From positions 1-13,263 of the forward strand of contig CANGUJ010000062.1 of NCBI GenBank assembly GCA_947456845.1: a stretch of 13,263 nt of DNA, read 5' to 3'. Positions 1 through 10,084 of this stretch are shown in pieces (the stretch's first letter is position 1; every line of letters starts with the position of its first letter). The notes under the pieces are model-generated. The model was not told the origin of the DNA. It was given only the letters and a program-made list of their open reading frames with translations, and made no database searches. Position numbers and translations under genes: made by a program. This DNA is from Burkholderiales bacterium (GTDB taxonomy: Bacteria; Pseudomonadota; Gammaproteobacteria; Burkholderiales; JAEUOS01).

Positions 1-134
1 AAATTCGAGTTGCGGACGATCACGCCGCGACCGTCCTGGACGTAGGCGTCCTTGCTGTTCTGGGCAGATGCGCCCGCGGTCACGGTGATGCCAACTGCGG
101 CAAGCAACGCGCCAAGTTTGAACGAGATTTTCAT
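1..134 (-). CDS. OmpA-family outer-membrane protein, N-terminal part only
   Basis: Only the first 44 codons lie in the window; the gene runs off the left edge. The start is the ATG whose complement is at 132-134. The translation begins MKISFKLGALLAAVGITVTA and has a clear Sec signal peptide: Lys2 and Lys6, a hydrophobic core at about residues 7-19, and an Ala-Ser-Ala cleavage site at 22-24. The mature protein starts QNSKDAYVQDGRGVIVRNSN. This N-terminus matches my memory of betaproteobacterial OmpA-like proteins, which continue with a Cys/Trp-rich segment and end in a peptidoglycan-binding OmpA domain; that part is outside the window. If correct, the product links the outer membrane to the cell wall. 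The strong ribosome binding site and the 174-bp gap behind mtaD suggest it has its own promoter. Secretion is well supported; the family name is an inference. Confidence 0.72.
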   Translation of the reverse strand, partial: MKISFKLGALLAAVGITVTAGASAQNSKDAYVQDGRGVIVRNSN

Positions 135-137
135 TTT

Positions 138-145
138 TCTCCTCT
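138..145 (-). promoter_or_regulatory. Strong ribosome binding site of the ompA-like gene
   Basis: Read on the minus strand this is AGAGGAGA, followed by a short A-run and the ATG. It is the best Shine-Dalgarno match in the window and fixes the start of the ompA-like gene. It fits a highly expressed envelope protein. Confidence 0.8.
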
Positions 146-188
146 GTGCGAAGTGGGATTGATTCGGAGCTGTTCAGGTTTTTTCCAG

Positions 189-194
189 ATTATC
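189..194 (-). promoter_or_regulatory. Candidate -10 element for the ompA-like gene
   Basis: On the minus strand this reads GATAAT, one base off the sigma-70 consensus TATAAT, and lies about 55 nt upstream of the ATG. No good -35 hexamer sits 16-18 bp upstream; the best-placed hexamer, GTGCAT, is poor. The placement suits a short untranslated leader containing an A-run and the strong ribosome binding site. The rest of the 135-308 gap shows no clear terminator for mtaD. Confidence 0.4.
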
Positions 195-308
195 GGACAA
201 ATTCCGCCGGGATGCACGAAATAACGACGCTCTTGTTCCCGGTTCGGAAGCGATCGCGCCTAAACAACCGCCGGCTGCCGACCCACAGACGCACCGAAAA
301 AGCCCCAT

Positions 309-1628
309 TCAGACCCCTGCTCGTAGTCGATTTTGCCACAGGCGCGCGGTCGATTCCAACTCCCCGGCCACCCGCCCGACGAGTTGTTGTTCGTGTACAA
401 CACGGCGGCCCGCTACCCATACGTCGGATACGTCGGTGCGCTCGGCCGCATAGACTAGGTGCGACAGCGGGTCGAAAACCGGCTGCAGTTCCAGGCGGGC
501 GAAATTCACCGCCGCCAGGTCCGCGTACTTGCCGGGTTCGATCGAGCCGATCGCGGCCTCAAGCCCGAGCGCGCGGGCGGCGTCCTGCGTGGCCATGGCG
601 AGCGCCTTGGCGGCCGGCACGGCATCCGCCCGTGCCGCCACGCCCTTGGCCAGGAGCGCCGCCAGACGCATCTCGGCGAACATGTCGAGCCGGTTGTTCG
701 AGGCGGCGCCGTCCGTGCCGATGCCGACGTTGACGCCGGCCTCGAGGAGCCTGGCCACCGGCGCGAAGCCGCTGGCCAGTTTGAGGTTGGAGGCGGGGCA
801 ATGCGCCACCGAGGCGCCGTGGCGCGCCAGCAGCGCGATGTCGGCATCGTCCAGATGCACCGCATGCACGGCGATGGTCTGCGGTCCCAGCAGGCCCAGC
901 CGGGCAAGCCGTGCCAGCGGGCGCAGGCCGTGCGCCGCCAGGCTGGTGGCGACCTCTTCGGCGGTTTCATGCAGGTGGATGTGCACCGGCAGCCCCAGTT
1001 CCTCGGCAAAGCGGGCGATCTTCTCGAAGGTCCTGTCGGCCACTGTGTAGGGCGCGTGCGGCGCCAGGCAGAACGACAGCAAGGGGTCGTGGCGCCGCGC
1101 ATCGCGCAGCGCCAGGCCCTTGGCGAGATAGTCGTCGGGGTCGCTCGCATAGGCGGTCGGGAATTCGATGGCGATCAGCCCGAGCGCCGCGCGCATGCCC
1201 GTCGTGGTGTAGGCATCGGCCGCGGCCTCCGGAAAGAAATACATGTCGTTGGCGCAGGTCACGCCGCCCCTGAGCATTTCCGCCGCCGCCAGCAGGGTGC
1301 CGGCGCGGACGAATTCGGCCGACACATGCCTGGCTTCCGCCGGCCAGATGCGATCCTTGAGCCAGGTCATCAGCGGCAGGTCGTCGCCGTAGCCGCGCAT
1401 GAGGGTCATGGCGGCGTGGGTATGCAGGTTGATGAGGCCGGGAATCAACGCGTGCTCGCCGAGGATCACAGTCTCCCGCGCGGCGTAGCGAGCGCGCGCC
1501 TCGGCCACCGGCAGCACGGCCAGGATGCGGCCGCCCGCGATGGCCACGGCGTGGTCCTCGAGCACGATGCCGGCGGGTCGCACCGGGATCACCCAGCGCG
1601 CTTCGATGAGCGTATCGATGTTTTCCAT
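309..1628 (-). CDS. mtaD: 5-methylthioadenosine/S-adenosylhomocysteine deaminase (amidohydrolase, TRZ/ATZ family)
   Basis: This 439-residue cytoplasmic metal-dependent amidohydrolase should deaminate 5'-methylthioadenosine and/or S-adenosylhomocysteine to the inosine forms, salvaging by-products of methylation and polyamine synthesis. Visible family marks, counted from the chosen start, are the metal-binding HTH at 69-71 in GLINLHTHAAMTLMRG, His218 with Glu221 (H-x-x-E), His255 in VHAVH, CPASNLKLASG at 277-287 and the metal/catalytic Asp306 in GTDGAASNN. The C-terminal SIEPGKYADL segment is typical of the composite beta domain. The frame is open to an ATG at 1751, but MENIDTLIEARWVIPV at 1628 matches where family proteins begin, so the extra 41 codons are left out. 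The ribosome binding site is weak. It is divergent from gyrA and on the same strand as the ompA-like gene. Substrate preference within the subfamily cannot be read from sequence; guanine or chlorohydrolase relatives are less likely. Confidence 0.87.
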   Translation of the reverse strand: MENIDTLIEARWVIPVRPAGIVLEDHAVAIAGGRILAVLPVAEARARYAARETVILGEHALIPGLINLHTHAAMTLMRGYGDDLPLMTWLKDRIWPAEARHVSAEFVRAGTLLAAAEMLRGGVTCANDMYFFPEAAADAYTTTGMRAALGLIAIEFPTAYASDPDDYLAKGLALRDARRHDPLLSFCLAPHAPYTVADRTFEKIARFAEELGLPVHIHLHETAEEVATSLAAHGLRPLARLARLGLLGPQTIAVHAVHLDDADIALLARHGASVAHCPASNLKLASGFAPVARLLEAGVNVGIGTDGAASNNRLDMFAEMRLAALLAKGVAARADAVPAAKALAMATQDAARALGLEAAIGSIEPGKYADLAAVNFARLELQPVFDPLSHLVYAAERTDVSDVWVAGRRVVHEQQLVGRVAGELESTARLWQNRLRAGV

Positions 1629-1706
1629 GATGGTCCGCATCCTCGCAGAAGCATGCCTGCAAGGCAAATTCCGCCCGTGCGCGCGGCGCGTCCCGGGGGC
1701 GCCACG

Positions 1707-1715
1707 TGTTAAAAT
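1707..1715 (+). promoter_or_regulatory. Candidate extended -10 promoter for gyrA
   Basis: TGTTAAAAT combines an extended TG motif with TAAAAT, five of six matches to the -10 consensus. Transcription would start near 1722, leaving a leader of about 100 nt before the GTG at 1824. The -35 position is GC-rich and unlike TTGACA, as expected of an extended -10 promoter. This AT-rich island stands out in the otherwise GC-rich 1629-1823 divergent region. The leader also holds a small hairpin (AAACC, loop GCA, GGTTT). I see no equally good promoter for mtaD in the opposite direction. Confidence 0.5.
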
Positions 1716-1823
1716 CGCAGGCTTTAAATCCGCAGCCGGGCGCCGGAGCATGCCTTCCGCCGAAGGGCTGCAAACCGCAGGTTTCCGGGGTCCCAGCGCC
1801 CCTGTTGCCGGGCAGCCAAGAAC

Positions 1824-4457
<2,634 letters not shown>

Positions 4458-4477
4458 TCCCCGCATTTCCGTCCGAG

Positions 4478-5560
4478 ATGCGCGTATTCAATTTTTCCGC
4501 CGGGCCGGCGGCGTTGCCGGAGCCGGTCCTGCGCCAGGCGGCGGCGGAAATGCTCGACTGGCACGGCTCCGGCATGGGCGTCATGGAGATGTCGCATCGC
4601 GGCCCGGAGTTCATCGCGATCCACGCGGAGGCGGTGGCGCTGCTGCGCGAACTGCTGGCAGTGCCCGCGAACTACCGCGTCCTGTTCATGCAGGGCGGCG
4701 GGCTGGGCGAGAATGCGATCGTCCCGCTCCACCTGCTGGGCCGCAACCCGAGGGCGGATTTCGTGGTCACCGGCGCGTGGTCGAAAAAGTCCTTCAGGGA
4801 AGCGCAGCGCTACGGCAGCATCAGCCTGGCGGCCGATGCCGCGGTCGACGGCCGCTATCGGGGCATTCCGCCGGCCTCCGCCTGGAAGCTCGACCGCGCG
4901 GCGGCCTATGTGCACATCTGCACCAACGAAACCATCGACGGGGTGGAGTATTTCTTCACGCCCGACACCGGCGCCGTGCCGCTGGTGGCCGACGCCTCCT
5001 CGCATCTGCTGTCGCGTCCGATGGACGTGTCGAAATACGGCCTGATCTTCGGCGGCGCGCAGAAGAACATCGGCCCGGCCGGGCTCACCATCGTGATCGT
5101 GCGCGAGGACCTGCTCGGCCAGGCGCATGCGCTGTGCCCGAGCGCCTTCGAGTACCGCACCGTCGCCGAGCATGAATCGATGTACAACACCCCGCCCACC
5201 TACGCCATCTACATCGCGGGGCTGGTGTTCAAGTGGCTCGCCGCGCAGGGCGGCCTGGCCGGCATGGAAGCCCGCAACATCGAAAAGGCGGACCTGCTGT
5301 ACCGGGCCATCGACGCGACCGGTTTCTACACCAACAGCGTCGCGCCGGACTGCCGTTCGCGCATGAACGTGCCGTTCTACCTGCACGACGAGCGCCTCAA
5401 CGCGCCGTTCCTGAAAGGCGCCGAGGAGCGCGGCATGGTGCAGCTGAAGGGGCACCGGTCGGTGGGCGGCATGCGCGCTTCCATCTACAACGCCATGCCC
5501 CTTGCGGGCGTGCAGGCGCTCGTCGCCTGGATGCGCGAATTCGAAAAGGCACACGGATGA
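4478..5560 (+). CDS. serC: Phosphoserine aminotransferase
   Basis: This PLP enzyme converts 3-phosphohydroxypyruvate plus glutamate into O-phosphoserine in serine synthesis. It also makes 4-phosphohydroxythreonine for pyridoxal phosphate synthesis where that pathway exists. The 360-residue length is normal for the family. The protein opens with the standard MRVFNFSAGPAALP. It carries MQGGGLGEN (71-79), TNETIDGVEYF (149-159), DASSHLLSRPMD (172-183) and the PLP-lysine segment GGAQKNIGPAG with Lys196. ATG at 4478 puts the protein exactly at the family N-terminus. The Shine-Dalgarno sequence is poor, so coupling to gyrA translation is plausible. The stop overlaps the pheA start in ATGA. The family motif usually has Asn where this one has His176 (SSH), a minor change outside the lysine motif. 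Confidence 0.97.
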   Translation: MRVFNFSAGPAALPEPVLRQAAAEMLDWHGSGMGVMEMSHRGPEFIAIHAEAVALLRELLAVPANYRVLFMQGGGLGENAIVPLHLLGRNPRADFVVTGAWSKKSFREAQRYGSISLAADAAVDGRYRGIPPASAWKLDRAAAYVHICTNETIDGVEYFFTPDTGAVPLVADASSHLLSRPMDVSKYGLIFGGAQKNIGPAGLTIVIVREDLLGQAHALCPSAFEYRTVAEHESMYNTPPTYAIYIAGLVFKWLAAQGGLAGMEARNIEKADLLYRAIDATGFYTNSVAPDCRSRMNVPFYLHDERLNAPFLKGAEERGMVQLKGHRSVGGMRASIYNAMPLAGVQALVAWMREFEKAHG

Positions 5561-6645
5561 GCGATCTTCCCACGCTGCGCTCGGAAATCGACCGCCTCGA
5601 TGACGAGCTCCTGAAACTCCTCAACGCGCGCGCCGGTGTCTCCCGCAGGATCGGCGAGGCCAAGCGTGCCGAGGATCCGCAGGCGCCGGTCTACCGCGCC
5701 GAACGCGAGGCGGCGGTCCTGCGCCGCCTGGAGGCGGCCAACCCGGGGCCGCTGCCCAACGAGGCGGTCAGTCGCATCTTTCACGAAGTGATGTCGGCCA
5801 GTTCCGCCCTGCAGCGGCCGATCCGGGTCGCCTATCTCGGCCCGGCCGGCACGTTCTCCGAACAGGCCGCGGTCATGCAGTTCGGTCGCTCCGCGGTGGC
5901 GCTGCCGTGCGCTAATTTCGACGAGGCTTTCCGCCGCACCGAAAGCGGCGAATCCGACTTCTCGGTGGTGCCGGTGGAGAACTCCACCGAGGGCACCATC
6001 TCGCGGGTGCTCGACCTCCTGCTGGGCAGCCCGCTCAAGGTGTGCGCCGAGGTGGTGGTGCGGGTGCAGCAGAACCTCATGCGCAAGCGCGCCGGGCGCG
6101 ACGGCATCACCAAGGTGTATTCGCACGGGCAGTCGCTCGCGCAGACCCAGAACTGGCTCAACCGCAACCTGCCCGGCGTGGACCGCGTGACCGTCGAGTC
6201 CAATGCCGAAGCGGCGCGCCTGGCGAGCCTGGATGATTCGACCGCCGCGATCGCCGGCGTCAATGCCGCGGAAAATTTCGGGCTCACCATCCTGGCGCCC
6301 AACATCGAGGACGACCCCACCAACCGCACCCGCTTCATGGTGGTCGGGCACGGCGATGCCGCGCCGTCCGGGCGCGACCGCACCTGGCTGGTGATGTCGG
6401 CGCCCAACGTGGCCGGCGGCCTCGTCAGGCTGCTCGCGCCCTTCGCGTCGCATGGCGTGTCGATGACCAAGATCGAGTCGCGCCCGGCGCGCCTGGCCTC
6501 GATGCCGGGTTCGTGGGAGTACATGTTCTATGTCGACGTCGAAGGCCATCGGGACGATCCGGGCGTCGCCAAGGCACTGGGCGAACTGAAGTCGATCGCC
6601 CCCTACCTGAAGATTTTCGGTTCCTATCCGGTAGGCGACTACTAG
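5557..6645 (+). CDS. pheA: Bifunctional chorismate mutase / prephenate dehydratase
   Basis: The enzyme turns chorismate into prephenate and then phenylpyruvate, the committed route to phenylalanine. There are 362 residues. An AroQ chorismate mutase covers about 3-85, with Arg8, Arg25, Lys36, Arg50 and Glu51 at the positions of E. coli catalytic Arg11, Arg28, Lys39, Arg51 and Glu52. The dehydratase covers about 90-265, opening VAYLGPAGTFSEQAA, with VVPVENSTEGT (137-147) and the TRF signature at 258-260. The C-terminal ACT regulatory domain (about 276-360) has GGLVRLLAPF and the phenylalanine-binding ESRP at 307-310, so feedback inhibition is expected. The loop after ESRPAR (LASMPGS) looks about four residues longer than I remember for relatives. 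The start is the ATG overlapping the serC stop by 4 bp. The same frame stays open upstream inside serC, but that part is a shadow. Next comes the only sizeable gap of the block, 72 bp, before hisC. Confidence 0.97.
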   Translation: MSDLPTLRSEIDRLDDELLKLLNARAGVSRRIGEAKRAEDPQAPVYRAEREAAVLRRLEAANPGPLPNEAVSRIFHEVMSASSALQRPIRVAYLGPAGTFSEQAAVMQFGRSAVALPCANFDEAFRRTESGESDFSVVPVENSTEGTISRVLDLLLGSPLKVCAEVVVRVQQNLMRKRAGRDGITKVYSHGQSLAQTQNWLNRNLPGVDRVTVESNAEAARLASLDDSTAAIAGVNAAENFGLTILAPNIEDDPTNRTRFMVVGHGDAAPSGRDRTWLVMSAPNVAGGLVRLLAPFASHGVSMTKIESRPARLASMPGSWEYMFYVDVEGHRDDPGVAKALGELKSIAPYLKIFGSYPVGDY

Positions 6646-6659
6646 CGCGGAACCGCCGC

Positions 6660-6684
6660 CGGGGCACGCCTGCTCGCGGCCCCG
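6660..6684 (+). other. Inverted repeat in the pheA-hisC gap
   Basis: CGGGGC at 6660-6665 pairs with GCCCCG at 6679-6684 across a 13-nt loop. No T-run follows, so it is not a standard intrinsic terminator. It lies in the only gap of more than about 20 bp inside the block and could stabilise mRNA ends or modulate read-through; chance is also possible in GC-rich DNA. Confidence 0.3.
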
Positions 6685-6717
6685 ATTGTCCATTTGCCAA
6701 CAGGTCTCAAGATCGCG

Positions 6718-7827
6718 ATGAACTACACCGAACTCGCCCCCGAATACATCCGCGCCATCGCGCCCTACCAGCCCGGCAAGCCGATCTCGGAGGTGGCGCG
6801 CGAACTCGGCATTCCCGAGGCCGACATCATCAAGCTGGCCTCCAACGAGAATCCGCTCGGCTGTGGCGAGGCCGCCAAGGCGGCCATGCGCCGCGCGCTC
6901 GATGAAGTCCATCTCTACCCGGACGGGGCGGCTTTCGAGCTCAAGGCGGCACTGGCGAAAAAGTGGGGCGTGGCGATGGAGTCCATCGTCATCGGCAACG
7001 GTTCCAACGACCTGCTCGACTACCTGGCCATGGCCTACCTCGCCCCGGGCGTCTCGGCGGTGTATTCGCAGCATTGCTTCGCGGTCTACCCCATCACCGT
7101 GCTGGCGCGCGGCGCCGCCGGCATCAAGGTGCCGGCCCGGGCCTACGGCAACGATCTCGACGCGATGGCCGCCGCGATCCGCGCGGACACCCGCATGGTG
7201 TTCATCGCCAATCCCAACAACCCGACCGGCACCTTCACGCCCTATGCCGAGATCCACGCGTTCCTGAAGCGCGTGCCGGCCAGCGTGATCGTGGTGCTCG
7301 ACGAGGCCTACAACGACTTTCTGCCGCCCGAGCTGCGCGTCGATACCGTCGCCTGGCTGCGGGAGTTTCCCAACCTGGTGTTGACGCGTACCTTCTGCAA
7401 GATCTACGGCCTGGCCGGCCTGCGCGTGGGCTACATGCTGGGGCACCCGCAGGTGTGCGACATGGTCAACCGGGTGCGCGCACCGTTCAACGTGAACTCC
7501 ATCGCGCAGGCGGCCGCGGTGGCCGCGCTGGGTGACGAGGATTTCGTGCGCCGCACCTACGAGAACAACCGCGCCGGCATGCAGCAACTGGTCGAGGGCT
7601 TCAGGGCGCTCGGCCTGGACTACATTCCCTCGTACGGCAATTTCGTGACCGTCGACGTGGGCGACGGGCCGCGGGTTTTCAATGCGCTCTTGAAGCGCGG
7701 CGTGATCGTGCGGCCCATCGTCGGTTACGAACTGCCGCGCCACGTGCGGGTGACCATCGGCCTGCCGCACGAGAACGCGCGCTTCCTCGCTAGCCTCAAG
7801 GAGGCGCTGGCGGAAGTTCGGGCTTGA
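6718..7827 (+). CDS. hisC: Histidinol-phosphate / aromatic aminotransferase
   Basis: This is a class I/II fold-type I PLP aminotransferase of 369 residues. HisC transaminates imidazole acetol phosphate in histidine synthesis. In the aromatic supra-operon, paralogues of this kind are thought to serve aromatic amino acid transamination (phenylpyruvate, prephenate or hydroxyphenylpyruvate) as well. Motifs are KLASNENPLG (39-48), IGNGSNDLLD (92-101), ANPNNPTGTF (164-173), LDEAYNDF (194-201) and the PLP lysine Lys228 in RTFCKIYGLAGLRVGY. The residue before that lysine is Cys where Ser is usual. ATG at 6718 is chosen because MNYTELAPEYIRAIAPYQPGK starts where homologues start; a TTG eight codons earlier is in frame but has no ribosome binding site. 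The location between pheA and tyrA argues for an aromatic role. A second, true histidine-operon hisC elsewhere is likely but cannot be seen here. Confidence 0.93.
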   Translation: MNYTELAPEYIRAIAPYQPGKPISEVARELGIPEADIIKLASNENPLGCGEAAKAAMRRALDEVHLYPDGAAFELKAALAKKWGVAMESIVIGNGSNDLLDYLAMAYLAPGVSAVYSQHCFAVYPITVLARGAAGIKVPARAYGNDLDAMAAAIRADTRMVFIANPNNPTGTFTPYAEIHAFLKRVPASVIVVLDEAYNDFLPPELRVDTVAWLREFPNLVLTRTFCKIYGLAGLRVGYMLGHPQVCDMVNRVRAPFNVNSIAQAAAVAALGDEDFVRRTYENNRAGMQQLVEGFRALGLDYIPSYGNFVTVDVGDGPRVFNALLKRGVIVRPIVGYELPRHVRVTIGLPHENARFLASLKEALAEVRA

Positions 7828-8750
7828 GCGCGCCGCGGGGCCGCATCTTGATCGATACCCTGGTCATCACCGGCGTCGGCCTAATCGGCGGCTCGTTCGC
7901 CCTGGCGCTCAGGCAGGCCGGCGCGGTCCGTCACGTCATCGGCGTCGGCCGCGGGCGCGCCAATCTCGACTCGGCCCTGCGCCTGGGCGTGATCGACGAG
8001 ATCGGCGAGGCGGCGGACGCTTACGCGCGCGCCGATTTCATCCTGGTCGCGACGCCGGTGGGCCAGATGGGCCAGGTCTTCGCCGCCATCGCGCCGGTGC
8101 TGAGGCCGGATGCGGTGGTCACCGACGGGGGCAGCACCAAGTGCGACGTGGTGGCGCTGGCGCGCAGCGCGTTCGGCGCGAACATCGGCCGGTTCGTGCC
8201 GGCGCATCCGATCGCCGGCGCGGAACTCAACGGCGCATCCGCCGCCCGCGCCGAACTCTATCGCGGCAAGAAGCTGGTGCTGGCCGCGCTGCCCGAGACC
8301 GATCCGGCGGCTGCCGCGCGCGTCGCATCGGCCTGGGAGGCGTGCGGCGCGCGGGTGTTCGCGATGACGCCCGAGCTGCACGACAAGACCTTTGCGGCCG
8401 TCAGCCACCTGCCGCATGTGCTGGCCTTCGCGCTGGTCGACGAGATCGCGCGCAAGCCGCATGCCGATTTGCTGTTCCAGTATGCCGCCAGCGGCTTTCG
8501 CGACTTCACCCGCCTCGCCGGCGGCTCGCCGGAGATGTGGCGCGACATCTCGCTGGCCAACCGGCGCGCCCTGCTGACCGAAATCGACGAGTATGCGGCG
8601 CGCCTGGCCGAGGTGCGGTCGATGATCGACCGCACCGACGCCGCGGCCCTCGATGCGGTGTTCGGCAATGCCCGCGATGCGCGGCGCGCCTGGCTTGATG
8701 CCATCGAGGCCGGCGACAAGCCGGCGGGCGCCGCCGCGAAAGCGCCGTGA
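7824..8750 (+). CDS. tyrA: Prephenate (or arogenate) dehydrogenase
   Basis: The enzyme oxidatively decarboxylates prephenate to 4-hydroxyphenylpyruvate, or arogenate to tyrosine, with NAD(P)+. It has 308 residues from the TTG at 7824. The N-terminal Rossmann fold shows GVGLIGGSFALALRQAG (Gly17, 19, 22). Further motifs are ATPVGQM (76-82), TDGGSTKCDV (100-109), AHPIAGAELNG with catalytic His128, SHLPH (194-198) and GFRDFTRLAGGSPEMW. There is no fused chorismate mutase and no C-terminal ACT domain. Two non-ATG starts compete. TTG at 7824 overlaps the hisC stop (TTGA) and has GGAAG seven bases upstream. TTG at 7848 gives MIDTLVITGVGLIGGS, the more usual family N-terminus, with GCGGGG ahead. The downstream part is unaffected. 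The stop overlaps the aroA start by one base (TGATG). Substrate choice between prephenate and arogenate, and cofactor preference, are not readable here. Confidence 0.94.
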   Translation: MSAPRGRILIDTLVITGVGLIGGSFALALRQAGAVRHVIGVGRGRANLDSALRLGVIDEIGEAADAYARADFILVATPVGQMGQVFAAIAPVLRPDAVVTDGGSTKCDVVALARSAFGANIGRFVPAHPIAGAELNGASAARAELYRGKKLVLAALPETDPAAAARVASAWEACGARVFAMTPELHDKTFAAVSHLPHVLAFALVDEIARKPHADLLFQYAASGFRDFTRLAGGSPEMWRDISLANRRALLTEIDEYAARLAEVRSMIDRTDAAALDAVFGNARDARRAWLDAIEAGDKPAGAAAKAP

Positions 8751-10072
8751 TGGAAACCCTGCAGCTGCACAGGCGCACCCGCGCCGCCGGAACCATCCGC
8801 CTGCCCGGCTCGAAAAGCATATCCAACCGCACGCTGCTGCTGGCGGCGCTGGCCGAGGGGCGCACCCGGGTGGCGGATCTGCTGGATTCGGACGACACGC
8901 AAATCATGCTGGCGGCGCTCAAGGCGCTTGGCGTGCCGCCCGCGCGGGACGGTTCCGACTGGCTGGTCGACGGCATGCGCGGCGGCTTCCCGGTCAAGGA
9001 CGCCGATCTCTTCATGGGCAATGCGGGCACGGCGATCCGCCCGCTGACCGCGGCGCTCGCCCTCAATCGCGGCGACTACCGCCTCTCCGGCGTGCCGCGC
9101 ATGCACGAGCGGCCCATCGGCGACCTGGTCGACGGCTTGCGCGCCATCGGCGCGGATGTGCGCTATGCCGGCCAAGCCGGCTATCCCCCGCTGCATATCC
9201 TCCCCGCCGAGGTGGCGCTGGCCGGCCCGGTCCCGGTGCGCGGCAATGTATCCAGCCAGTTCCTGACCGCGCTCCTGATGGCGTTGCCGCTGCTGGCGCG
9301 CAACGCCGACGAGCCGGCCACCATCGAGGTGGTGGGCGACTTGATCTCCAAGCCCTACGTGGAGATCACGCTCAACCTGATGCGCCGCTTCGGCGTCACG
9401 GTCCTGCGCGATGACTGGCGCGCCTTCCACATTCCCGCGCGGGCGTCCTACGCCAGCCCGGGCACCCTGCACGTGGAGGGCGACGCCTCGTCGGCCTCGT
9501 ATTTCCTGGCCGCCGGCGCGCTCGGCGGCGGCCCGTTGCGCATCGAGGGCGTGGGCAGCGCAAGCATCCAGGGCGACATCCGTTTCGCCGATGCGCTGGC
9601 GCAGATGGGCGCCAACCTGGTGGCGGGCCCCAACTGGATCGAGGTGCGCGGTTTTTCCAACGAGGACCATCCCGCCAGGCTGCGCGCCATCGACGCCGAT
9701 TTCAACCACATTCCGGACGCGGCCATGACCATCGCCGTGCTGGCCCTGTTCGCCGACGGGCCCTCGACCCTGCGCAACATCGCCTCCTGGCGGGTCAAGG
9801 AAACCGACCGCATCGCCGCCATGGCCACCGAGCTGCGCAAGCTCGGCGCGCGCGTGGAGGAGGGCGCGGACTCCCTGCGGGTCTGGCCGGTCGAGTCGGT
9901 CCGGCCCGCCGCCATCGACACCTATGACGACCACCGCATGGCGATGTGCTTTTCGCTGGCGGCCTTCGGACTGGCCGCGGGGTCGGCCCCGCTGTCGATC
10001 AACGACCCGAGATGCGTCGGCAAGACCTTCCCGGAATACTTCGCCGAGTTCGCCCGCCTGACCGGCGCCTGA
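8750..10072 (+). CDS. aroA: 3-phosphoshikimate 1-carboxyvinyltransferase (EPSP synthase)
   Basis: The enzyme joins phosphoenolpyruvate to shikimate 3-phosphate, the step before chorismate synthase. The 440-residue cytosolic protein has the two-domain inside-out barrel family marks: LPGSKSISNRTLLLAALAEG with Lys22, Ser23 and Arg27 numbered as in E. coli; FMGNAGTAIRPLTAAL (88-103); SSASYF (247-252); NHIPDAAMT with Asp323; VKETDRI (349-355) with Glu351; and DDHRMAM (393-399). Gly93, Thr94 and Pro98 match the E. coli Gly96, Thr97 and Pro101 region, so this is an ordinary class I, glyphosate-sensitive type. ATG at 8750 is preferred over the adjacent GTG at 8747. It is the last gene of the plus-strand block. 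tyrA and aroA are separate here, unlike the tyrA-aroA fusions known in some pseudomonads. The usual downstream neighbour, cmk, is absent. Confidence 0.98.
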   Translation: METLQLHRRTRAAGTIRLPGSKSISNRTLLLAALAEGRTRVADLLDSDDTQIMLAALKALGVPPARDGSDWLVDGMRGGFPVKDADLFMGNAGTAIRPLTAALALNRGDYRLSGVPRMHERPIGDLVDGLRAIGADVRYAGQAGYPPLHILPAEVALAGPVPVRGNVSSQFLTALLMALPLLARNADEPATIEVVGDLISKPYVEITLNLMRRFGVTVLRDDWRAFHIPARASYASPGTLHVEGDASSASYFLAAGALGGGPLRIEGVGSASIQGDIRFADALAQMGANLVAGPNWIEVRGFSNEDHPARLRAIDADFNHIPDAAMTIAVLALFADGPSTLRNIASWRVKETDRIAAMATELRKLGARVEEGADSLRVWPVESVRPAAIDTYDDHRMAMCFSLAAFGLAAGSAPLSINDPRCVGKTFPEYFAEFARLTGA

Positions 10073-10084
10073 CCTTGCCGGACC

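Noticed and set aside
1629..1751. 41-codon upstream extension of mtaD
   Set aside because: Residues are Arg/Pro-rich and unlike the family; the family N-terminus begins at the ATG at 1628, and the extension would overlap the candidate gyrA promoter.
1629..1823. S-adenosylhomocysteine riboswitch ahead of mtaD
   Set aside because: Considered because the enzyme may use SAH; I could not find the conserved SAH-riboswitch core in this leader.
6694..6717. TTG start of hisC eight codons upstream
   Set aside because: No ribosome binding site, and the extra residues fall outside the conserved family N-terminus.
5485..7770. 761-codon minus-strand frame opposite pheA and hisC
   Set aside because: Same shadow pattern (His/Arg/Gly-rich, no motifs); the plus strand holds complete conserved enzymes.
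8258..9934. 558-codon minus-strand frame opposite tyrA and aroA
   Set aside because: Shadow of aroA and tyrA; no domain, no ribosome binding site.
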